Assembly: GCA_030158115.1 (NCBI GenBank)
Contig: JAOATK010000006.1
Location: forward strand, 27,914 to 91,913
Length of the DNA: 64,000 nt
Origin: Legionella sp.
GTDB taxonomy: Bacteria > Pseudomonadota > Gammaproteobacteria > Legionellales > Legionellaceae
Direction: 5' to 3'
A program made the position numbers and the translations under genes. Each line of letters begins with the position of its first letter. Positions within the stretch are counted from its first letter, which is position 1. The notes beneath the pieces were generated by a model. The model saw only the letters and a program-made list of their open reading frames with translations. It was not told the DNA's origin and ran no database searches. Below are positions 39,061 to 48,787 of this stretch, in pieces.

Positions 39061-39112
39061 ATCAAAAGTAGGCTGGGAGGGGGCAAAGCGTGTAATCCAG
39101 GTTGCTTTTGAT
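39061..39112. repeat. Short palindromic repeat (ATCAAAAGTAGGCTGG arms)
   Basis: Arms 39061-39076 and 39097-39112 pair at 13 of 16 positions, and the loop contains AAAGCGTGTAATCC. This is a short version of the GTAATCC palindromic family, and the ATCAAAAGTAG end matches that of the element at 48639-48771. It lies between the membrane-protein gene and corA. Confidence 0.65.
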
Positions 39113-39238
39113 ACAAAATTAGGATGCTAGTCAGTGGAATAAATAATAATGAAACACATTTCTTAATAGTACTCAGGTGTCTTGCATCTTGTAATAGAGC
39201 GGAATATGCTTATTCAAGATATGTTAATAGGAATCGCT

Positions 39239-40210
39239 ATGATCACTGCTTATTTAAACCAAGGTACGCTTAAACCGCAGGTCATTACGCTGACGAACCA
39301 AGATTTATTGCATGATGCCATTTGGATTGATTTACTTCATCCAACGAAGGCGGAAGTTCTGATGATTAAAAACTTTATTGATTTAGAGCTGCCAACACGA
39401 GAAGACATGCAAGAAATTGAGCCTTCTAGTCGCTTGTATAAGGAGGAGGGGGGCATTTTTATGACTGCAACCATGATTTCTAAGTCGGATTCGAACGATC
39501 CTAAAAGTGATGCAGTTACCTTGATTCTTAAAGGCAATAAGCTGGTTACGGTGCGTTACATCGAACCGCAGGCGTTTTCTTTGTTCATTTCTCATTTGTC
39601 CAAGCTTTCTATTGAAAGTACTCATGCTGTTTGTTTAATGATCTCATTATTGGAAGCAACCATTGATCGTTTAGCGGATATTTCTGAATTGATTGGGCGT
39701 TGCTTGGATGATTATTCACAAACCATTTTTCGAGGACAGTCACCAGATAAGATTAAATTAGATTATAAGCAGTTATTGCAACAGTTGGGTTCCAACGGGG
39801 ATTTGACTGCTAAAGTCTGGGAAAGTTTGGTCAGTTTTAAGCGTTTACTGGGTTTTTTTGGGCAGGCTACTTCGTCAATGTTTGATGAGGACATGCGGTT
39901 ACGACTAGCAATGCTCACAAAAGATATTCATGCCTTGAGCGATCAAGCTAACTTTCTCACCTCTAAAGTTAATTTTCTACTGGATGCCACGCTGGGAATG
40001 GTGAACATCGAACAAAATAATATCATTAAAATATTCTCTATTGCTGCGGTTATTTTTCTTCCACCCACACTCATTGCAAGTATTTATGGCATGAATTTTG
40101 TGCTTATTCCTGAGCTTAAACTTCGTTTTGGATACCCTATTGCAATAGGGCTCATGCTGTTATCAGGTTGGTTGCCTTATCAATATTTTAAAATTAAAAA
40201 GTGGTTATAG
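39239..40210 (+). CDS. corA: CorA-family magnesium transporter
   Basis: A 323-residue divalent-cation channel. It ends with two membrane helices and the defining YGMNF motif between them (SIYGMNFVLIPEL); a basic tail follows. The long cytosolic N-domain has the family's WIDLLHPTKAE and EIEPSSRLYKEEGGIFMTATM segments. The ATG at 39239 is preferred (TAGGAAT upstream), and the longer frame from 39182 has a less typical N-terminus. Mg2+ is the usual cargo; cobalt or nickel may also pass. Confidence 0.9.
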   Translation: MITAYLNQGTLKPQVITLTNQDLLHDAIWIDLLHPTKAEVLMIKNFIDLELPTREDMQEIEPSSRLYKEEGGIFMTATMISKSDSNDPKSDAVTLILKGNKLVTVRYIEPQAFSLFISHLSKLSIESTHAVCLMISLLEATIDRLADISELIGRCLDDYSQTIFRGQSPDKIKLDYKQLLQQLGSNGDLTAKVWESLVSFKRLLGFFGQATSSMFDEDMRLRLAMLTKDIHALSDQANFLTSKVNFLLDATLGMVNIEQNNIIKIFSIAAVIFLPPTLIASIYGMNFVLIPELKLRFGYPIAIGLMLLSGWLPYQYFKIKKWL

Positions 40211-40284
40211 TTGGGTAACGGAGTTTTTTTATAAAAATACCTTGACAGAATTAGGTCATCTCATTAAACTTCGAACCATATTTT

Positions 40285-40357
<73 letters not shown>

Positions 40358-40360
<3 letters not shown>

Positions 40361-40383
40361 TCAACATGCGATTATGTTGATGG
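40358..40383 (+). other. 10-bp hairpin overlapping the CCA end of tRNA-Ala
   Basis: CCATCAACAT (40358-40367) and ATGTTGATGG (40374-40383) are exact complements with a six-base loop. The left arm takes in the tRNA's CCA. It may stop transcription or steer 3'-end maturation of the precursor, between tRNA-Ala and the first tRNA-Glu. Confidence 0.6.
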
Positions 40384-40397
40384 AGAAAATGTTCAGG

Positions 40398-40473
40398 GTC
40401 CCCATCGTCTAGCGGCCTAGGACACTGCCCTTTCACGGCGGTAACAGGGGTTCGAACCCCCTTGGGGACGCCA
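40398..40473 (+). tRNA. tRNA-Glu (TTC), copy 1
   Basis: A 76-base cloverleaf with acceptor GTCCCCA/TGGGGAC, anticodon loop CTTTCAC giving TTC, and encoded GCCA end. It is identical to the copy 130 bases downstream. Confidence 0.97.
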
Positions 40474-40527
40474 TTATTGGTGTTGAAGTAAGTAGTTGTA
40501 AATGTTGTACTTGTAGTTAAGATCCAG

Positions 40528-40603
40528 GTCCCCATCGTCTAGCGGCCTAGGACACTGCCCTTTCACGGCGGTAACAGGGGTTCGAACCCCCTTGGGGACG
40601 CCA
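40528..40603 (+). tRNA. tRNA-Glu (TTC), copy 2
   Basis: The same 76 bases as copy 1. The 54-base spacer differs from neighbouring sequence, so only the tRNA (and a CAGG lead) is duplicated. Confidence 0.97.
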
Positions 40604-40643
40604 TTTTTAGCACAATCAATAGTTGTATTTATATTGTCCATTT

Positions 40644-41183
40644 ATGAAAAATAAAATCTTAGATTTGAAAAAAATCCAACCATCCAAAACATTATTAATA
40701 TGTTCTATGCCTTGTGAAGAGCAGGCTGCACGGATACACAATGAAGCTGTAAAAAGCATACAACAGAACGATATCACGGGTACTTTCAAACGCTATGATC
40801 AAAGCCGAAGAGGCCAGCGAAATACATTGATTGAAACTTGTATATATGGGTTTTCATTATTTGTTTCTAGTGCGTTGTGGATCAACTCAAAGATAAAAAC
40901 AGCCAATGCAGAGGATGAGTTAAATCATAAAAATTCAAATATTGATATGGAATGTTTTTTCTTTATCATGATGGCTATAATTAATCTTCTTCCTAACCTA
41001 TCAAACACACAGCGATATAAAAATACAAAAAATTTATGTAGAGAATGGTTAGTTCAACAAACGAGCTCAAGGCAATTGATTGCTCCTCTTAGTGCTGAGA
41101 GCGCTCTATTCGCACCTAGTACTACAACTAAGATAGAAAACAATGTGCTTGATGAGGCCGAGTTCTATCAGAACTATCCATAA
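40644..41183 (+). CDS. Hypothetical protein with a central hydrophobic region
   Basis: A 179-residue protein from the ATG at 40644; a TTG seven codons upstream is possible. There are two hydrophobic segments (ETCIYGFSLFVSSALWI and CFFFIMMAIINLLP) and a polar C-terminus ending in VLDEAEFYQNYP. No strong ribosome-binding site and no family are seen. It lies between the tRNA-Glu genes and convergent dgt. Its reality rests on the length of the open frame and plausible composition. Confidence 0.5.
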   Translation: MKNKILDLKKIQPSKTLLICSMPCEEQAARIHNEAVKSIQQNDITGTFKRYDQSRRGQRNTLIETCIYGFSLFVSSALWINSKIKTANAEDELNHKNSNIDMECFFFIMMAIINLLPNLSNTQRYKNTKNLCREWLVQQTSSRQLIAPLSAESALFAPSTTTKIENNVLDEAEFYQNYP

Positions 41184-41265
41184 GGTAATAAGGCAGGTCT
41201 AGCCTCATTGCCATTAAGTTAAAGGCTATTTTTTGAAATCGCTAAAGTTCAGGTAACAGCCTAGG

Positions 41266-42591
41266 TTATAATCTCTCAAAAATTGTTCTTGTATTAAATC
41301 CAAACAATCTCTCATGCATTCTGTAGGCGTATTCATCAGTCATATTCGCTAAATAATCACATACAACACGGTATGCAGCTGTTTCATCCTCTGCTTGTTT
41401 GAACAGAACCCGATTCTTATTATCCAATAAACTACCAGGATTTGAGCTGATGGCATCAAATAGTCGCAAGACGACAGTTTGTCCTCCATATTCGAACGTA
41501 CGCGCTTCTTGTGAGTCGATCACATTATGATAAATACATTGCATTAAGTAGGTCAGTAGGGCGGCGGCTTCTGGAATTAATGCTAAATTGTATTTTAATA
41601 AATTATTTTCAAAACCTTCATGAGTCAGAATAATTTGAGTGGAGGTAATAAAATAATTTACCATTTCACCAATTGTTTGTTTTCTTAAGCACAGATCATG
41701 AGAAAATAAAGAATTGATTAAACGATCTTGGTGATCAGCTAGTAATGTATTACTTAATAAATGTCTGAATTCTGGCGTATCGAGATGAGATGGGTTAATT
41801 AGTCTTAAGTGAATAGCATCTTCCAAATCATGTACACCATAAGCAATATCATCTGCCATATCCATAATAGAACAATCAAAACTATGATACGCAGACTTGC
41901 CTGCTTTTGTGCCTTCAGGGGCTTGAGAAAGTGATTGGAGCAATGTGCGGTCTTGTTCAGAAAATGGTGATAATAACCAATCTACTTCAGGTTGCTCACA
42001 GTCAAAATAAGCTTTAGGAGGTAGCCAGTCGTTCACTTTAATTGTTTTATGAATTGATTCATGGACTGGGGGTTGGGTGGGAGCTAAAACGTCGCTTCGT
42101 TTGACAGGGTATTTTAAAATTCCCAGAAGAGCACGGCGGGTTAAATCTAATCCAAAAGTCCCATAACTACTTTCAACCTTGGTTAAAAGACGTAGTGTTT
42201 GCCCATTGCCTTCAAAACCTCCGTAATGTCTCATCATGTAATTTAAAGCAACCTCTCCGCCGTGGCCAAAAGGAGGGTGACCAATATCATGCAAGAGGCA
42301 GATGACAGAGATTAAATCATCATTTGGTAGCAAAGCGGTTAAGGCAGTATGTTGATCCTCATTTGTTAGCAAATTGCGCACAATACTACGACCAATTGAA
42401 TCGACTTCAAGAGAGTGAGTCAGTCGTGTACGATGGAAATCCCCTTCATCAGTACCTAAAATTTGAGTTTTTCGTTGCAATCTGCGAAATGCAGGGCAAT
42501 GAATGACGCGCGTTCTATCTCGTTCGTAAGGATCTCGATGATCTTGAGTACCTCGTTGATTTGTTTGCCCTGAGCGTCGATGTGTCCACAT
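41266..42591 (-). CDS. dgt: dGTP triphosphohydrolase-like HD-domain protein
   Basis: An HD-domain phosphohydrolase that splits dGTP to deoxyguanosine and tripolyphosphate in the best-known members. The 441-residue protein starts at MWTHRRSGQ and shows DPYERDRTRVIHCPAFRRLQRKTQIL, HRTRLTHSLEV and the HDIGHPPFGHGGE metal site. The FDCSIMDMADDIAYGVHDLEDA segment holds the other HD ligand. An 18-residue longer form is possible, but the family begins near the chosen ATG. Divergent from the SPOR lipoprotein gene. Confidence 0.9.
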   Translation of the reverse strand: MWTHRRSGQTNQRGTQDHRDPYERDRTRVIHCPAFRRLQRKTQILGTDEGDFHRTRLTHSLEVDSIGRSIVRNLLTNEDQHTALTALLPNDDLISVICLLHDIGHPPFGHGGEVALNYMMRHYGGFEGNGQTLRLLTKVESSYGTFGLDLTRRALLGILKYPVKRSDVLAPTQPPVHESIHKTIKVNDWLPPKAYFDCEQPEVDWLLSPFSEQDRTLLQSLSQAPEGTKAGKSAYHSFDCSIMDMADDIAYGVHDLEDAIHLRLINPSHLDTPEFRHLLSNTLLADHQDRLINSLFSHDLCLRKQTIGEMVNYFITSTQIILTHEGFENNLLKYNLALIPEAAALLTYLMQCIYHNVIDSQEARTFEYGGQTVVLRLFDAISSNPGSLLDNKNRVLFKQAEDETAAYRVVCDYLANMTDEYAYRMHERLFGFNTRTIFERL

Positions 42592-42715
42592 AGTTCGTAA
42601 CCAGATTAAAAGACTTACTTTAAGCCATAGTTTTAAGGTGCACAATATAAATTGTTAAAGTTTTTTCTAAATTGATAGATAACAGTAATAAGAGCATATC
42701 AATCAGGGGATCATA

Positions 42716-43258
42716 ATGAATAATAAAATTAAATTCACTACCGTGGTTTTTTGTGCTTTAGGCATGTCATCTTGTATGATTATGGAAGATAGCACAAGCC
42801 GAAATCTAGTTTATCCAGCCTATGCCTCTTATGATAACCGTCAATTTTATAACCAAAATAATTTAGACATGGTGAATTATAGTGATAATTACTCATACAA
42901 TGAGATCCGTGAGCCCAAAAAAACCGTTGTTGTTCCTGATTCATATCATGTGGGGGAAATGCATTCCCCTGTTTCTTTTCGCGATAGAGATCAAACTTGG
43001 GTAAGTGGTCAAAATCCTCACGCTTATACGATAGAACTAGCGAATGGAGATAAGGCATCCCAAGTTGCACAAACATTGTATAAAGCACCAAAGAATGACC
43101 GAATGGCTCAAATAAAATATCAACGTGATGGTAAAGAATATTATCGTGGAGTGTATGGTTCTTATAGTAGTCCTGAGCAAGCAAAGAAAGCCTTAGATGC
43201 CTTGCCTGCGGATCTTAAAGGTGGCGCTTCAGTCAAAAGTTGGGGTAGCGTGCAATAA
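42716..43258 (+). CDS. SPOR-domain lipoprotein
   Basis: A 180-residue envelope lipoprotein. The signal ends in the lipobox GMSSC (Cys20). A Tyr/Asn-rich linker covers about 30-100. The C-terminal 75 residues look like a SPOR domain (YTIELANGDKASQVAQTLYKAPKND...RVYGSYSSPEQAKKAL), which binds peptidoglycan bare of stem peptides. The role may be in cell division or septal wall remodelling. CAGGGGAT lies before the ATG. Confidence 0.75.
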   Translation: MNNKIKFTTVVFCALGMSSCMIMEDSTSRNLVYPAYASYDNRQFYNQNNLDMVNYSDNYSYNEIREPKKTVVVPDSYHVGEMHSPVSFRDRDQTWVSGQNPHAYTIELANGDKASQVAQTLYKAPKNDRMAQIKYQRDGKEYYRGVYGSYSSPEQAKKALDALPADLKGGASVKSWGSVQ

Positions 43259-43266
43259 AATACTGG

Positions 43267-43734
43267 CTACGCACTAATTAAAATCATGACATGAGCAACA
43301 CCTGGTGTTGTTGTATGTTCTGCATTAAATTGTTTTAGAGTAATCGCATAACGGCGATTAAATTTCTCTAGCCAGACAATAAATAAATTAAATGCAACAG
43401 CATCAAAAGTCAGCTGAATATCTCCAGTACTTGTTTGCTGTAATTGATAGGGGAATTTCAGTGTGGTGTCGTTTTTAAGTTGGGTTGCTAAAATAGCCAA
43501 CAATTGGGTGTTATCCACCACTTTTTTTGTTTTAGAAACCTGGCTTTGCTGCCTTACTTTTTGCATCCATTCTAACGTGGCTGTTTTTTCTTCTAACTGT
43601 TTAGACTTCTGAGTGACTTGATAACTGAGTGGAGAATAGAAGAATAAGTAATAGCAATAAAATATCAGACAAAGTCCTGCAGCAAGCAGCATCCATCTTT
43701 CTCTTTCATTGAGAGTACTTAGATAAGTTTTCAC
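43267..43734 (-). CDS. lspM: Type II secretion inner-membrane protein GspM/LspM
   Basis: LspM is a small bitopic protein of the type II secretion inner-membrane platform, partner of LspL. The 155-residue protein has one N-terminal helix after MKTYLSTLNERERWMLLAAGLCLIF, a short coiled region (KSKQLEEKTATLEWMQKV) and a ferredoxin-like periplasmic end. The ERERWMLLAAG start is typical of GspM. The GTG start overlaps the lspL stop (GTGA). Confidence 0.9.
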   Translation of the reverse strand: MKTYLSTLNERERWMLLAAGLCLIFYCYYLFFYSPLSYQVTQKSKQLEEKTATLEWMQKVRQQSQVSKTKKVVDNTQLLAILATQLKNDTTLKFPYQLQQTSTGDIQLTFDAVAFNLFIVWLEKFNRRYAITLKQFNAEHTTTPGVAHVMILISA

Positions 43735-44870
43735 GTTAACTCCAATGTGGCTACAACTTGTTGTTTTTCAGTAGAAGCTTGTGTTTGTTTGACATGTAAT
43801 TGCAATTTTTTTAATTGATTTTCTAATTGTTCCAAAGCAGAAAAGTCAGCACATACAAGCGTCACAGATAAAGTTTTATTTTGATAACGAAGTTGTTCTA
43901 AGCTACATTGTTTGTTATCGAGAACTTTAGAAAATTGAGTGAGCAAAAACCAAAAATGAGCTTGCTCTTCACTGTTATTGCTTTTTAATAGTTGTTCAAT
44001 TCGAAATTTAGGGGTAATAACCTGTTTTGCGTTAGGAAAAAATTCACGGTAAATAACCGCTATCTTTTCATCTAAAACCGCTATATTTGTATTAATAAAA
44101 TACAAATTAACGGCGTTAACTAAAATTAAAGAGAACAACCAAAAACAAAAAAATGCTCCAGCAAGCAGATAGGCTTTTTTAATCCAATCTGATTTATTCC
44201 CATGTTGAATCTCTCCTTGGCAGAGATTCATTATGTTAGTTTTTAATATTCTGCGTGCAATCCAAGTATAAGAACTCTCAGAGTTTTTAGGAATATTAGA
44301 GCAGCATTCTAGGTTACTGTCTGTAAATAATAGTGGTTGCTGATCGGGATGCATTTTAAGGTAAGTTGCAGCCAATTCCTCTGACAAAGAACCTTTAAAT
44401 GAGGTTGTATTAATAAGCAAGGTAGACTCGCTCACACAGGAGTCTTCGGGCTGTAATGCGAACCAATCCAGAGTCAGAGCAGTAAATTGAATCTCATTTT
44501 CAGCAAGCAACTGTAGAATATAATGCATTCTTTGTTTGGCAATGACGCTAACAAGGTATTGGTTATTTTGGTATCTTATTTTATCAAAAGCAAAGTGTAA
44601 CTCATCGAGTGATTGAGCTAATTTATCTTCCAAAGCAAAAGGAATGGCAACTCGAGCTTTTCTTTCAGGAAGCCAGGGCAAATCAATAGTAAGAAGACTG
44701 GCATTGGTACTTGTTTCAATAATTAGTGTCGAGCAGTCTTTTTGGAGATTGCGAATTTCAGCAAAAGTACGCTGTTCAGGGGCTGCATTTACCAGACCAC
44801 TCTCATCGAGTCTTAAGCAAAAACAACCCTCTTCATTGAGATGCTTAGTGAATAAAAAAAGGTTGTTCAC
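43731..44870 (-). CDS. lspL: Type II secretion protein GspL/LspL
   Basis: LspL links the secretion ATPase GspE to the inner-membrane platform. The 379-residue protein has an actin-like cytosolic domain (CSTLIIETSTNASLLTIDLPWLPERKARVAIPFALEDKLAQ), one helix near 235-257 (AYLLAGAFFCFWLFSLILVNAVNLYF) and a periplasmic ferredoxin-like end. GTG starts on the last base of the mltB-like gene's stop, so the three genes are coupled. In Legionella, type II secretion exports many degradative enzymes and promotes growth in amoebae. Confidence 0.92.
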   Translation of the reverse strand: MNNLFLFTKHLNEEGCFCLRLDESGLVNAAPEQRTFAEIRNLQKDCSTLIIETSTNASLLTIDLPWLPERKARVAIPFALEDKLAQSLDELHFAFDKIRYQNNQYLVSVIAKQRMHYILQLLAENEIQFTALTLDWFALQPEDSCVSESTLLINTTSFKGSLSEELAATYLKMHPDQQPLLFTDSNLECCSNIPKNSESSYTWIARRILKTNIMNLCQGEIQHGNKSDWIKKAYLLAGAFFCFWLFSLILVNAVNLYFINTNIAVLDEKIAVIYREFFPNAKQVITPKFRIEQLLKSNNSEEQAHFWFLLTQFSKVLDNKQCSLEQLRYQNKTLSVTLVCADFSALEQLENQLKKLQLHVKQTQASTEKQQVVATLELT

Positions 44871-45892
44871 TAGGCGTAAGCCTTATTTTTTTTTATATTC
44901 ATTGCAGTCCATTGTTTTTTTAATTGCTGTGATAGTAGATAAACCGCCAGAGCATATTGCGGGCTTGAATTGTATCGAGTAATCACAAAGAAATTAGGAT
45001 AAGCCACCCAATATTCTTTACCTTGAGCAGTCATTAATTCAATTAGACCAGCGCGAGCAGGGTGATTGTAAGATGTTGAGATAGGCTTTACACCAAGGGC
45101 GATTAGTTGCGCGTAGTTGTAATTTGCTTTTTTAGGATTCATTTGGATGTACTTGTAACGATTTCCAACAAGTCTTGCATTTTGCGCTACACTCGCATTG
45201 GTCTGCCATCCATGAGCACGGAAATAGTTTGCAATACTGGCGATGGAGTCATCATTATTTGTCACTAAATCACGTTGACCTTTATGATTAAAATCCACTG
45301 CAAAATTTCTATAACTACTAGGCATAAATTGCGGTTGTCCAATTGCTCCAGCATAAGAACCTTTGTATTGGGTTGCAGGAACTCCATGTTCACGACAAAG
45401 CAATAAATATTCTGTTAATTCATAAGTAAAATAAGGGGAGCGTTTAGGGTAATCAAAAGCAAGCGTTGCTAAGGCATCTAAAACATTGTTATCGCCTTGT
45501 CGAGCCCCGTATAACGTTTCAACGCCTAAAATGGCAATCACAATTTCAGGTGGAACACCGTATTTTTTTTGTGCTATCTCAAGTGTTTTTCGATTGGCAG
45601 CCCAATAATCTAAACCACCTTGCAAACGTGCTGGGGTCAGGAATATGTTTCTATAAACATCCCAGTTTTTCTTTTCATAGGGTTTCTCCATAGACTCAAT
45701 AATTTGCGGCTGTAACTTGACTTGATTTAACGTTGCGGTGAGTTCTTTGGCATTAAAATGATGTTCTTTTACCATTTTTTGAATGAACAGTTGGACGTCT
45801 TTGCGCTGAGTAAATGCAGTATTAGCAGCGGTTGCAAAGGAAAAAACAGATAAAATTAGTGTGAAAAAACCTAATTTAGTCATTCGAGACAT
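44870..45892 (-). CDS. mltB: Membrane-bound lytic murein transglycosylase B-like
   Basis: A 340-residue periplasmic muramidase-like enzyme that cuts glycan strands with 1,6-anhydro product formation. A signal peptide (MTKLGFFTLILSVFSFATAANTA) is followed by the MltB domain. The catalytic Glu lies in VIAILGVETLYGARQGD; YPKRSPYFTYELTEYLLL and GSYAGAIGQPQFMPSSYRNFAVD are family marks. No lipobox is seen, so it may be soluble in the periplasm. It begins the lspL-lspM transcript. Confidence 0.9.
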   Translation of the reverse strand: MSRMTKLGFFTLILSVFSFATAANTAFTQRKDVQLFIQKMVKEHHFNAKELTATLNQVKLQPQIIESMEKPYEKKNWDVYRNIFLTPARLQGGLDYWAANRKTLEIAQKKYGVPPEIVIAILGVETLYGARQGDNNVLDALATLAFDYPKRSPYFTYELTEYLLLCREHGVPATQYKGSYAGAIGQPQFMPSSYRNFAVDFNHKGQRDLVTNNDDSIASIANYFRAHGWQTNASVAQNARLVGNRYKYIQMNPKKANYNYAQLIALGVKPISTSYNHPARAGLIELMTAQGKEYWVAYPNFFVITRYNSSPQYALAVYLLSQQLKKQWTAMNIKKNKAYA

Positions 45893-46022
45893 AAGAGATC
45901 CAATTAAACAGAGTGATGGATGAATATTATTAAAAATGGCGAAATTTAGCAAATTTTTGTAATTACTTTAAGAGCGCGCGTATTTGAGCTAGAATGCGCT
46001 ATTTGCAAAAAGGTTATTTCAG

Positions 46023-47828
46023 TTGAGCGATTTAAAGCGGATTCGTAATTTTTCAATTATTGCCCATATTGATCATGGTAAGTCTACCTTAGCTGATCGA
46101 TTCATACAGGTATGTGGTGGATTAACAGAACGTGAGATGAGTTCTCAGGTACTTGATTCGATGGATATCGAGCGAGAGCGAGGAATCACGATTAAGGCGC
46201 AGTGCGTTTCTTTAAATTATACTGCAAAAGATGGTAAGGTTTATTTATTAAACTTCATTGATACACCAGGACATGTTGATTTTAGCTACGAAGTATCACG
46301 ATCTTTAGCTGCCTGTGAAGGAGCTCTTTTAGTTGTTGATGCAGCGCAAGGCGTTGAGGCGCAAACAGTTGCGGTGTGTTATATGGCTATTGATCAATCA
46401 CTTTTTGTTTTGCCAGTATTGAATAAAATTGACTTGCCTCAAGCAGAACCCGAACGAGTTATTGCTGAAATTGAAGACATTATCGGATTGGATGCGCAGG
46501 ATGCTATTCGAGTTAGCGCAAAAAGTGGTATTGGCGTAGATGATGTTCTTGAAGCCTTAGTTTTAAATATTCCACCCCCAGAAGGGGATGTTACAAAACC
46601 TTTGCAAGCATTGATTATTGACTCTTGGTTTGACAGTTATCTTGGCGTTGTGTCTCTAGTACGAATAGTTAATGGTTCTATTAGCAAAGGCGATAAGATG
46701 CGAGTCATGTCTACAGGCCGTTCTTATGAAGTGGATCAGGTGGGTATTTTCACACCAAAACGCACTAAGTTAGATGTGTTACGTGCTGGTGAGGTAGGTT
46801 ATGTGGTCGCCGGGATTAAAGAAATTCAAGGCGCACCTGTGGGGGATACGTTGACCCTGGAAAAAAACCAAGCAGATCAGGTACTGCCAGGATTTCAACG
46901 AGTAAAACCCCAGGTTTACGCAGGCTTATTCCCTATTAGCTCGGATGATTTTGAAACATTTAGAGAAGCGCTTGCTAAATTAAGCCTTAATGATGCCTCC
47001 TTATTTTATGAGCCAGAGTCCTCGGAGGCGCTGGGTTTTGGTTTTCGTTGCGGCTTTTTAGGCATGTTGCACATGGAAATTGTACAAGAACGATTAGAGC
47101 GTGAATACAATTTGGATTTGATTTCTACAGCACCAACAGTCGTTTATAAAATTGTTACTCAAAAGGGTGAGACCTTGCTGATTGATAATCCATCTCACCT
47201 TCCGCCATTGCCACAAATCAAAGAGATGTACGAACCAATAGTCAGAGCTAATATATTAGTTCCTCAAGATTATCTGGGTTCAATTATCAATTTATGTATT
47301 GAACGCCGAGGTGTTCAGGCTAGTATGACTTATAGTGGTCGTCAGGTTTCTGTCTCCTATGACATCCCCATGAGTGAAGTTGTTTCTGACTTTTTCGATA
47401 GATTAAAATCAGTCAGTCGTGGTTATGCTTCTCTGGATTACAATTTTTTACGTTTTGAACAAGCTGACTTAGTTAAAATGGATGTGTTAATTAATGCAGA
47501 ACGTGTGGATGCGCTTTCAGTCATTGTTCATCGTTCTTCAGCTCAGCAACGTGGGAAAATAATTGCGGATAAAATGAAAGAACTTATCCCGCGTCAAATG
47601 TTTGATGTGGCAATACAGGCGGCATTAGGAGGCCACATTATTGCACGACAAACGGTTAAAGCGTTGCGTAAAAATGTGATAGCCAAATGTTATGGTGGAG
47701 ATGTGTCACGTAAACGAAAGCTGTTAGATAAACAAAAAGCGGGTAAAAAGCGAATGAAGCAAGTGGGGCATGTAGAAATACCTCAGGAAGCATTTATGGC
47801 GGTCTTCCAAACAGACAAAAAGAAATAA
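46023..47828 (+). CDS. lepA: Elongation factor 4 (LepA)
   Basis: LepA is a ribosomal GTPase related to EF-G that aids initiation and back-translocation. The 601-residue protein has [19 protein letters not shown] (G1), the G2 and G3 motifs including [17 protein letters not shown], and NKIDLP (G4). The C-terminal LepA domain ends in basic [19 protein letters not shown]. The start is TTG, in line with the family's N-terminus. Divergent from mltB, and 49 bases ahead of lepB, the usual pairing. Confidence 0.97.
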   Translation: MSDLKRIRNFSIIAHIDHGKSTLADRFIQVCGGLTEREMSSQVLDSMDIERERGITIKAQCVSLNYTAKDGKVYLLNFIDTPGHVDFSYEVSRSLAACEGALLVVDAAQGVEAQTVAVCYMAIDQSLFVLPVLNKIDLPQAEPERVIAEIEDIIGLDAQDAIRVSAKSGIGVDDVLEALVLNIPPPEGDVTKPLQALIIDSWFDSYLGVVSLVRIVNGSISKGDKMRVMSTGRSYEVDQVGIFTPKRTKLDVLRAGEVGYVVAGIKEIQGAPVGDTLTLEKNQADQVLPGFQRVKPQVYAGLFPISSDDFETFREALAKLSLNDASLFYEPESSEALGFGFRCGFLGMLHMEIVQERLEREYNLDLISTAPTVVYKIVTQKGETLLIDNPSHLPPLPQIKEMYEPIVRANILVPQDYLGSIINLCIERRGVQASMTYSGRQVSVSYDIPMSEVVSDFFDRLKSVSRGYASLDYNFLRFEQADLVKMDVLINAERVDALSVIVHRSSAQQRGKIIADKMKELIPRQMFDVAIQAALGGHIIARQTVKALRKNVIAKCYGGDVSRKRKLLDKQKAGKKRMKQVGHVEIPQEAFMAVFQTDKKK

Positions 47829-47877
47829 AAGGAACTTAAACTGCTTTTGCTAGGATAATTTATTAGGATATCACATT

Positions 47878-48633
47878 ATGAATTTTGCTTTAATCTTAGT
47901 TGTATTGTCATTTATTACAGGGTTTATTTATCTGCTGGATATTGCATTTTGGGCAAAAAAACGCAGTAAAAATCAAAAACCCAATAAAATTATCGAGTAT
48001 TCTCGTTCTTTTTTCCCCGTGTTTTTTATTGTACTGATCTTACGCTCTTTTTTTATTGAGCCTTTTCGTATTCCTTCAGGTTCTTTAGAGCCTACCTTAT
48101 TGGTGGGTGATTTTGTTGCAGTTAATAAATTTGCTTATGGCTTTAGGCTCCCTGTTTTAGAAAAGAAGATCATTCCTGTTGCCAATCCTAAAACAGGTCA
48201 GGTCGCGGTATTTCGTTGGCCACCAGATCCTTCTTACGATTACATTAAACGGGTTATTGGTGTTCCTGGAGACAAAGTGAGTTATCACAATAAAGTCTTA
48301 ACGATTAATGGCCAGGAGGCCAAACAAACCTTTGTTAGTTATACAACCGACGAGAGTTCCGGAAAACCAGTATCTCAATATAAAGAAAATTTAAATGGGA
48401 TCATTCATGATATTTTTGTGAGAACTGATGTACCCGCAGTTGACTTTGATGTTGTAGTTCCAGAAGGTAATTATTTCATGATGGGTGATAATCGGGACGA
48501 CAGTGCAGACAGTCGTTACTGGGGCTATGTGCCAGATTCTTATTTTAGAGGACAGGCTTTTTTAGTTTGGATGAGCTGGAATAGTAAGGTAGATAATATT
48601 CGTTGGTCGAAAATAGGAAAGTTGATTCATTAA
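47878..48633 (+). CDS. lepB: Signal peptidase I
   Basis: LepB cleaves Sec and Tat signal peptides at the outer face of the inner membrane. The 251-residue protein has two N-terminal helices, then FRIPSGSLEPTLLVGDF, with catalytic Ser69, and YIKRVIGVPGD with the general-base Lys124. Boxes D and E follow (YFMMGDNRDDSADSRYWGYVP). The residue after the Ser is Leu instead of the usual Met. AGGA precedes the ATG. Confidence 0.96.
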   Translation: MNFALILVVLSFITGFIYLLDIAFWAKKRSKNQKPNKIIEYSRSFFPVFFIVLILRSFFIEPFRIPSGSLEPTLLVGDFVAVNKFAYGFRLPVLEKKIIPVANPKTGQVAVFRWPPDPSYDYIKRVIGVPGDKVSYHNKVLTINGQEAKQTFVSYTTDESSGKPVSQYKENLNGIIHDIFVRTDVPAVDFDVVVPEGNYFMMGDNRDDSADSRYWGYVPDSYFRGQAFLVWMSWNSKVDNIRWSKIGKLIH

Positions 48634-48638
48634 TTACC

Positions 48639-48771
48639 TATCAAAAGTAGCCTGGATGAAGCGCAGCGTAATCCGGGTAAACCATGCGACGCATGGCACC
48701 TTATTATAAGATTGAACCCGCTTTGCGGGAGTTCCCGGATTACGCTGCGCTTCATCCAGGCTACTTTGATA
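48639..48771. repeat. Palindromic repeat with three stems (GTAGCCTGGATGAAGCGCAGCG type)
   Basis: Arms 48639-48677 and 48734-48771 pair almost perfectly over about 37 bases. Inside are two further hairpins, CCATGCGACGCATGG (48682-48696) and a CCCGC/GCGGG stem (about 48717-48729), so the transcript can fold into a three-way form. It fills the gap between lepB and rnc. Relics of the same family are at 3841, 26123 and 39061. Confidence 0.88.
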
Positions 48772-48787
48772 TACGGGGTAGTGAGTT

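Noticed and set aside
42780..43184. Minus-strand frame opposite the SPOR lipoprotein
   Set aside because: The plus frame has a signal peptide, lipobox and SPOR domain; the minus frame has none.
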